The notes below the pieces were generated by a model. It was given only the letters and a program-made list of their open reading frames with translations. It was not told where the DNA came from and made no database searches. Position numbers and translations under genes: made by a program. From DASUFI01 sp036274635 (GTDB taxonomy: Bacteria > Planctomycetota > B15-G4): 18,902 nucleotides of DNA. The stretch's first letter is position 1. Every line of letters starts with the position of its first letter. The stretch lies in NCBI GenBank assembly GCA_036274635.1, contig DASUFI010000074.1, positions 1 to 18,902 on the forward strand. Direction: 5' to 3'. Below, in pieces: positions 14,164 to 18,902 of the stretch.

Positions 14164-15512
14164 CAGTTCGCGGGGCGCGGCGCGGTGCGGCCGCCGAGCC
14201 CGAGCGCGCGGCGCAGCCGCCCCCAGCCGCCGACGCCCGCGCCCTGCACCGGCCGCACGAAGGCCTCGCTGGCTCGTGTCCCTTCGCGCAGGTAGCAATT
14301 CACGCAGATGTCGTGGCACTGCGGCGTGTAGACGGTGGCGCGCATGGACTCGTAGGTCTGGCCGGTCCAGATGGACCAGAAGTCGGGCGCGCGATCGAGG
14401 TGGCCCATGGCCACGCCGCCGCTGTTGCAGCAGGGGAAGACCGAGCCGTCGGCCTCGAAGAAGGCCTGGTCCCAGAGGTACGGGCAGCGGCCGGTGTAGG
14501 CGGCGGGCGGCAGCTCGGGGGGGCGGGGCGCGGCGCGCTCGACGGCGCCGGTGCCGGCCCAGGCCTGGCCCTCGACCTCGGCCACCGTGGCGCCGGGCGT
14601 CGCCAGCGGGGGCGGCGGCGGCTCGGGCGCGGAGAGATCGAAGTCCTCGGGCAGCACCACCACCTGGTTGCGCGCGGCGGCGCGCTCGCGGGCGCGCGCG
14701 AAGGCCGCGTTGGCGCGCTCCTTGTGCGCGAGGAGCGACTGGTCCTTGAGCTCCTCCATGAAGACCTGGATGTGGTTGGTGTAGAGGTGGTCCACACCGA
14801 GGTCCCGGGCCAGGTCCACCATGGCGGGCAGCTCGTCGATGGTGTCCTTCATCAGGATGTAGCGGATGTTGTACTCGGGCGTGCGCTGGCCGCGGCGCGC
14901 GCGGCCCTCGGTGAGCAGGCGCACGTTGTCGCAGACCTTGTCGAACTTGGCGCCGGTGCGCAGGCGCTCGTAGGTGGCGGGCGTGGCGCCGTCCATGGAG
15001 ATGTTCACGCGGCCGACGCCGTCGAGGATGCGGTCCAGCATGCCCGGCTTGCTCACCAGCATGGCGTTGGTGGTGAACTCGACGAAGACGCCGTACTTGC
15101 GCGCGGCGTCGAGCAGCTCCTGGAAGTGCGGGTCGTAGAGCGGCTCGCCCGAGACCGACAGTGCCAGCTTGCGGAGATACGGGAAGACCTCGGACACGAT
15201 GGCCTGCACGTGCTCGGCCTTCATGTGCGGGCGGTTGCTGCCGTCGGGCAGCGCGTCCCACTGGTTGATGCAGAACTCGCAGCGGATGTTGCAGCGCGAG
15301 GTCCCGGCCACCGTGATGAAGCCGGGGTAAGCGACGAAGGTGGCCCGGCCTTGTCCTTCCGCGCGCGCCAGCCGCTCGCCGTTCACCTGCTTGACGGCCG
15401 TCAAGAAGCCGGGGCCGAGGTGGGGGGCGAGGCGGCCCGGCAACCGACGTCCCGCTCGTGTGGCCATGAGCATCGGCCAGGACGCGCGCAGCAGACTCTC
15501 GGTGAGGCTCAT
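14163..15512 (-). CDS. Radical SAM enzyme with SPASM-type C-terminal cluster domain
   Basis: This 449-residue cytoplasmic enzyme would use a [4Fe-4S] cluster and S-adenosylmethionine to make a 5'-deoxyadenosyl radical. The CX3CX2C cluster motif is CNIRCEFC at 74-81. The radical SAM barrel continues with LALSVSGEPLYDP, EFTTNAML and RVNISMDGATPATYERLR. The C-terminal part has CPYLWDQAFFEADGSVFPCC at 343-362 and CHDICVNC at 399-406. These six cysteines (343, 361, 362, 399, 403, 406) fit a SPASM or related auxiliary-cluster domain, used mostly for peptide or large-substrate modification. A Pro/Ala-rich linker lies at about 292-340. The frame is open far upstream, but I chose the ATG at 15512 because the conserved protein begins there and TAGTAT lies 11 bp before it. 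It is divergent from a B12-type radical SAM gene and coupled to a lipoprotein. Confidence 0.85.
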   Translation of the reverse strand: MSLTESLLRASWPMLMATRAGRRLPGRLAPHLGPGFLTAVKQVNGERLARAEGQGRATFVAYPGFITVAGTSRCNIRCEFCINQWDALPDGSNRPHMKAEHVQAIVSEVFPYLRKLALSVSGEPLYDPHFQELLDAARKYGVFVEFTTNAMLVSKPGMLDRILDGVGRVNISMDGATPATYERLRTGAKFDKVCDNVRLLTEGRARRGQRTPEYNIRYILMKDTIDELPAMVDLARDLGVDHLYTNHIQVFMEELKDQSLLAHKERANAAFARARERAAARNQVVVLPEDFDLSAPEPPPPPLATPGATVAEVEGQAWAGTGAVERAAPRPPELPPAAYTGRCPYLWDQAFFEADGSVFPCCNSGGVAMGHLDRAPDFWSIWTGQTYESMRATVYTPQCHDICVNCYLREGTRASEAFVRPVQGAGVGGWGRLRRALGLGGRTAPRPAN

Positions 15513-15522
15513 GAGACGCGGG

Positions 15523-15529
15523 TATACTA
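15523..15529. promoter_or_regulatory. Overlapping back-to-back -10 elements between the radical SAM genes
   Basis: Reading plus, TATACT (15523-15528) serves the gene at 15585. Reading minus, TAGTAT (15529-15524) serves the gene starting at 15512, ending 11 bp before its ATG. The two share nearly all bases, and the predicted start points lie about 18 bp apart, as expected for symmetric bidirectional promoters. No clear -35 boxes were found. Confidence 0.5.
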
Positions 15530-15543
15530 GCCGATCCCCTTTT

Positions 15544-15568
15544 CTCGGGACTTTCGGGGACTCGGGAC
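15544..15568 (+). repeat. Direct repeat CTCGGGAC in the 5' leader
   Basis: CTCGGGAC occurs at 15544-15551 and 15561-15568, a 17-bp period, with a related TTTCGGGGA between. It lies between the -10 element and the ATG of the B12-type radical SAM gene and could be a regulator site or a leader structure. No Shine-Dalgarno sequence precedes that ATG. Confidence 0.35.
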
Positions 15569-15584
15569 CCAGCGCGCGCGCACC

Positions 15585-17678
15585 ATGAAGATCCTCCTCG
15601 TCTACCCGCCGGACCGTACGCTGCCGACCATTCCGTTCAGCAGCCTGGCCGTGCTGCAGGGCTGCCTGCGCGCGCGTGGGCACGAGACCGTCGTGCGCGA
15701 CATGAACGTGGAGGTCTTCCACCACCTCGTGACGCGCGACAAGCTCGCCTACTACGCCGACCTCGTGTCGCGCTGGTTCGAGGAGCTGGACGCGCGGCCC
15801 GAGCTCTCCGGCGCCGAGTACGACCGCTACCGCTTCCTCGCGCCCATCGCCGCCGTGCCGCGCGAGGTGCTGCTGCGCGCCGAGGACAGCAAGCGCCTCA
15901 TGCGCGACCCCGAGCGCTTCTACGACTGGCGCCAGTTCAACCAGGCCTTCGACGACCTGGCCGCGATGATCCGCTTCCTCTACGCCGCCAGCCCGATGTA
16001 CGACGTCGAGGCGGCCGAGTTCGTGCAGCAGAACCTGGACGCCCTGCGCGCGCCGCTGGGCGACCCGGTGGACGAGGCCTACGCGCAGCTCATGGACAGC
16101 GTGGTGGCCGAGAAGCCCGACGCCGTCTGCATCACGATGCCCTTCAGCTTCCAGTTCTTCGAGGGGCTGCGCTTCGCGAAGCGCTTCAAGGAGCGGCTGC
16201 CCAAGGTGCCCATCGTCATCGGCGGCTGCACGATCAACGACTACAAGGGCAGCCTGTTCAAGACGCCCGGCCTCTTCGACGTGATCGACTTCGCGCAGGC
16301 CGGCGAGGGCGAGGACGCGGTGTGCGAGCTCATGGAGCACATCGCCGGCCAGCGCCCGGTGGAGCAGGTGAGCAACCTCATCTGGCGCGAGGGAGGCGAG
16401 ATCCGCTTCTCGTCCATGCCGCCGAGCTACCCGAACCTCGACACGGTGCCCGCGCCGGACTTCGACGGCATCCCCTTCGACGGCTACCTGGTCCCCGAGG
16501 GCATCGCCAACCTGCAGACCTCGCGCGGCTGCTACTACGGCAAGTGCACCTTCTGCGGCGACTCCTTCCGGCGCAACTTCCGCATGCGCAAGCCCGAGCT
16601 CGTCTACCAGGACATCAAGGGCATCCACGAGAAGAACGGCGTGCGCTACTTCCTCTTCTGGGACAGCCTCGCGCCGCCGCGCACGCTGCGCACGGTGGCC
16701 GAGGGCATCGCGCGCGACCAGCTGCCCGTGTACTGGTTCGCCGAGACCAAGTTCGAGAAGCCCTACGTCAACGCCGACCTCGTCGACACGCTCTACCGCG
16801 GCGGCGGGCGCTTCCTGCAGTTCGGCTTCGAGTCGGGCAGCCAGCGTGTCCTCGACCTGATCGACAAGGGCAACGACCTCAACCGCGTGGACCAGATCCT
16901 GCGCAACATGCACGCCACGGGCCTCAAGGCCGGCGTGTCCTGGTTCATCGGCTTCCCGGGCGAGACGCCGGACGAGGCCGCCACCACCTTCGACTTCGTC
17001 AACACGCGCCGCGACCGCATCGCCATCTCGGTCTACGCCGGCACCTTCATGCTGGGCGCCGACACGCTGGTCTTCGCCAACCCCGAGCGCTACGGCATCG
17101 AGATCTTCCGCAGCGAGACGGGCGGCTGGGACTACAAGTACAAGGACGGCCGCACGTACTACGACCGCGCGCCCCTCGACGAGGCCTTCCGCGCGCGCAG
17201 CGACCTGCCCCTGCTGTGCCACGGCGCGTACCTCATGTACGCCTGCAACAAGGTCGAGGACCTCGAGAAGACCACCGGCCTGGGGCGCTTCGGGCCCATC
17301 GCGCGCGAGTGCATCGAGGACGATGCGCTGCTGCTGCAGCCGAACCCGGGCGTCATCCACCGGCGCTTCGGCTACGACGCCTTCAAGCGCCGCGACCCCA
17401 CGGTCACGCAGGTGCGCCGCGAGCCGGTGGACATCGCCTACCTGCTCAAGAACGGCGCGAGCTACCTGATGGACGAGGCGGACCGGAAGCTGTGCGGCCT
17501 CGTGGACGGGCGGAGGCCGCTGGGCGACGTGGTGCGAATGAGCGGCTTGCCCGCAGCCGCCGCGCGCGAGCGCCTCGCCCGCATGGTCGACCGCGCCATC
17601 CTGCTCGCGCCGCGCGACTCGGCCGACGCGCCGCCCGCCGCGGTGGCGCCGGCTGGCGCGAGCACGGCCGCGGCCTGA
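15585..17678 (+). CDS. B12-binding-domain radical SAM protein with PqqD-like C-terminal region
   Basis: This 697-residue enzyme opens with a Rossmann-like domain typical of cobalamin-binding radical SAM proteins (MKILLVYPPD, then DAVCITMPFS and PIVIGGCTIND), split by an insertion at about 45-175. No DxHxxG motif is present, as in many base-off members. The radical SAM domain starts near 305. Its cluster motif RGCYYGKCTFCGD gives Cys316, Cys321 and Cys324, that is CX4CX2C instead of CX3CX2C. FGFESGSQRVLDLIDKG and WFIGFPGETPDE are standard class markers. Residues about 615-675 (LCGLVDGRRPLGDVV...RERLARMVDRAILLAP) look like a PqqD-type winged helix, a fold used to bind peptide leaders; an Ala/Pro tail follows. 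Such enzymes methylate or rearrange unactivated carbons. No precursor peptide gene was found. Confidence 0.85.
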   Translation: MKILLVYPPDRTLPTIPFSSLAVLQGCLRARGHETVVRDMNVEVFHHLVTRDKLAYYADLVSRWFEELDARPELSGAEYDRYRFLAPIAAVPREVLLRAEDSKRLMRDPERFYDWRQFNQAFDDLAAMIRFLYAASPMYDVEAAEFVQQNLDALRAPLGDPVDEAYAQLMDSVVAEKPDAVCITMPFSFQFFEGLRFAKRFKERLPKVPIVIGGCTINDYKGSLFKTPGLFDVIDFAQAGEGEDAVCELMEHIAGQRPVEQVSNLIWREGGEIRFSSMPPSYPNLDTVPAPDFDGIPFDGYLVPEGIANLQTSRGCYYGKCTFCGDSFRRNFRMRKPELVYQDIKGIHEKNGVRYFLFWDSLAPPRTLRTVAEGIARDQLPVYWFAETKFEKPYVNADLVDTLYRGGGRFLQFGFESGSQRVLDLIDKGNDLNRVDQILRNMHATGLKAGVSWFIGFPGETPDEAATTFDFVNTRRDRIAISVYAGTFMLGADTLVFANPERYGIEIFRSETGGWDYKYKDGRTYYDRAPLDEAFRARSDLPLLCHGAYLMYACNKVEDLEKTTGLGRFGPIARECIEDDALLLQPNPGVIHRRFGYDAFKRRDPTVTQVRREPVDIAYLLKNGASYLMDEADRKLCGLVDGRRPLGDVVRMSGLPAAAARERLARMVDRAILLAPRDSADAPPAAVAPAGASTAAA

Positions 17679-17695
17679 AGCCAGCGCGCGCCGGT

Positions 17696-17701
17696 TAGGA
17701 T
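17696..17701 (+). promoter_or_regulatory. -10-like element TAGGAT upstream of the epimerase gene
   Basis: TAGGAT is the same hexamer as before the P-II gene. It ends 7 bp before a TTG at 17709 and 42 bp before the GTG (17744) that starts the epimerase. The TTG opens a 15-codon frame ending at 17756, so the message may begin with a leader peptide or simply carry a 35-nt leader. Confidence 0.35.
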
Positions 17702-17743
17702 GGGCGCCTTGAGCGCCCCGTCCGACGCGATCGCCGAGCTCCC

Positions 17744-18709
17744 GTGCGCGCGCTGATCACGGGCGGCGCCGGCTTCATCGGCTCGCACCTCGCCGAGGCG
17801 CTGCTCGCCGCCGGCCACGAGGTGGCCGTCCTCGACGACCTGTCCACCGGATCGATGGACAACATCGCGCACCTGCAGGGCCGCCCGGGCTTCCGCTGCA
17901 CGATCGCCTCGGTCACCGACGAGGCCGCGCTGGCCGGGCCCATCGAGCGCTGCGACGCCGTCGTGCACCTCGCCGCGGCCGTCGGCGTGAAGCTCATCGT
18001 CGAGGCGCCGGTGCGCACGATCGAGACCAACGTCCGCGGCACCGAGGTCGTCCTGCGCCACGCCAACGCGCACAGGAGGCTCGTGCTCCTCGCGTCCACC
18101 TCGGAGGTCTACGGCAAGAGCACCGCCGTCCCGTTCCGCGAGGACGCCGACCTCGTGCTCGGCCCCACGCACAAGCACCGCTGGGCCTACGCCTGCAGCA
18201 AGGCCATCGACGAGTTCCTCGCGCTGGCGTACTGGAAGGAGAGCCGGCTCCCCATCATCATCGTGCGCCTCTTCAACACCGTCGGCCCGCGGCAGACGGG
18301 GCGCTACGGCATGGTGATCCCGGCCTTCGTGCGCCAGGCGCTCGCGAACGAACCCCTCACCGTGTTCGGCGACGGCTCGCAGTCGCGCAGCTTCACGCAC
18401 GTCGGCGACGTGGTGCGCGCGCTCATGCGCCTCATCGACGAGCCGCGCGCGGTGGGCCAGGTCTTCAACATCGGCAACGGCCGCGAGATCACGATCCGCG
18501 CGCTCGCCGAGCGCGTCCGCGAGCTCGCCGGCAGCCGCTCGCCCATCGTCACCATTCCCTACGACGAGGCCTACGAGGCCGGCTTCGAGGACATGCCGCG
18601 CCGCGTGCCGGACCTGACCCGGATCCGCGAGCTCGTGGGCTACGAGCCCAGCCGCCCGCTGGACGAGGTGCTGCGCGAGGTCATCGAGCACATGCGCAGC
18701 CGGAGCTGA
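17744..18709 (+). CDS. NAD-dependent sugar-nucleotide epimerase/dehydratase (extended SDR)
   Basis: The 321-residue protein changes nucleotide sugars at the hexose ring, supplying precursors for surface polysaccharide. TGGAGFIG at 6-13 is the NAD-binding Rossmann motif and VLDDLSTG at 29-36 carries the acidic residues that favour NAD over NADP. The catalytic set is STSEVYG at 118-124 and the YXXXK pair Tyr149/Lys153 in YACSK. RLFNTVGPRQTGRYGMVIPAFV and GDGSQSRSFTHVGDVVRA are substrate-domain blocks shared with UDP-glucuronate decarboxylases and UDP-glucose 4-epimerases, so the exact reaction is open. The GTG at 17744 is the only start that leaves the Rossmann motif near the N-terminus; it has no clear ribosome-binding site. 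The next gene starts 7 bp after its stop. Confidence 0.85.
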   Translation: MRALITGGAGFIGSHLAEALLAAGHEVAVLDDLSTGSMDNIAHLQGRPGFRCTIASVTDEAALAGPIERCDAVVHLAAAVGVKLIVEAPVRTIETNVRGTEVVLRHANAHRRLVLLASTSEVYGKSTAVPFREDADLVLGPTHKHRWAYACSKAIDEFLALAYWKESRLPIIIVRLFNTVGPRQTGRYGMVIPAFVRQALANEPLTVFGDGSQSRSFTHVGDVVRALMRLIDEPRAVGQVFNIGNGREITIRALAERVRELAGSRSPIVTIPYDEAYEAGFEDMPRRVPDLTRIRELVGYEPSRPLDEVLREVIEHMRSRS

Positions 18710-18716
18710 CGCCGCG

Positions 18717-18902
18717 ATGCCGAGCCGCCCGCTGACGCTGCGCGAGAGCCTGGCGGCACTCGGCGCGGCGATCGCGCTCGCGCTGCTGGTGCTGGGCGAC
18801 GCGCTCTTCCTCGGCCGCAGCACGCTGGCCTTCCCGCTCTCCGACCCGCGCGCCGACGTGCGCCCCTGGGTGCGGGCCGCGGCGCCGGGCGAGACACTGC
18901 CG
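18717..18902 (+). CDS. Membrane protein, 5' part only, cut by the window end
   Basis: The 62 visible codons begin at an ATG 7 bp after the epimerase stop. They encode a basic start, one hydrophobic helix at about residues 11-33, then a segment with FPLSDPRADVRPWVRAA. The placement of an acidic loop right after the first helix resembles polytopic glycan-assembly proteins (YfhO-like or other GT-C fold proteins), but too little is visible to name a family. It is very probably co-transcribed with the epimerase. Confidence 0.6.
   Translation, partial: MPSRPLTLRESLAALGAAIALALLVLGDALFLGRSTLAFPLSDPRADVRPWVRAAAPGETLP

Noticed and set aside
15529..15584. Cobalamin riboswitch ahead of the B12-type radical SAM gene
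   Set aside because: The leader is about 50 nt, far shorter than any cobalamin riboswitch, and no B12-box-like sequence was seen.
15513..17360. Upstream extension of the SPASM radical SAM frame through the B12-type gene
   Set aside because: The frame stays open only because stop codons are rare on this strand. The conserved protein starts at 15512, next to a -10 element, and the opposite strand codes for a recognised enzyme.

Overview
The window is very GC-rich bacterial chromosome, well over 70% by eye, with dense genes, many 1-4 bp start/stop overlaps and frequent GTG starts. Two proteins with lipoboxes, a MurJ lipid II flippase and an ECF sigma factor point to a diderm, Gram-negative-type organism. 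The gene mix (leucine dehydrogenase, MccB-like carboxyltransferase, a P-II/XdhC pair, radical SAM enzymes, surface-sugar genes) would fit Myxococcota, Planctomycetota or another GC-rich environmental lineage. No rRNA, tRNA, CRISPR array, transposase or phage gene was seen, and the sequence alone does not settle the phylum.

Layout. (1) 107-2592, minus: a lipoprotein followed by a membrane-anchored SGNH-hydrolase-like protein, translationally coupled. (2) 2684-5488, plus: leucine dehydrogenase, transcribed divergently from the lipoprotein, then murJ, separated by a hairpin. A long dyad lies after murJ. (3) 5622-7529, plus: P-II signal protein, XdhC-family protein and PlsC-type acyltransferase as a tight operon. 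(4) 7530-8407: tandem REP-like palindromes, an orphan ECF sigma factor, and another hairpin. (5) 8408-13562, plus: MccB-like carboxyltransferase, a small AT-richer membrane protein, a MOSC protein, a DUF5990-like protein, a divergent HMG-CoA-lyase-like enzyme and a GT87-like membrane protein, nearly all overlapping. (6) 13501-15512, minus: a SPASM radical SAM enzyme and a lipoprotein, converging on and overlapping the GT87 gene. (7) 15585-18902, plus: a B12-type radical SAM enzyme with an unusual CX4CX2C cluster motif and a PqqD-like tail, a sugar-nucleotide epimerase, and the start of a membrane protein cut by the window edge.

How the genes work together. Leucine dehydrogenase, the MccB-like subunit and the HMG-CoA-lyase-like enzyme correspond to the first, a middle and the last step of leucine degradation, but the biotin carboxylase partner and the other steps are not here. 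P-II, XdhC and MOSC hint at regulated handling of molybdenum cofactor or sulfur, although no molybdenum hydroxylase is present. The right end looks like a surface-glycan or peptide-modification neighbourhood built round two divergent radical SAM enzymes.

The most notable non-coding signal is a recurring -10-like hexamer 6-11 bp before start codons, which suggests leaderless or nearly leaderless mRNAs. At both divergent gene pairs the two -10 elements overlap on the same few bases. The best candidate for something undescribed is the divergent radical SAM pair; the next is the P-II-XdhC coupling.
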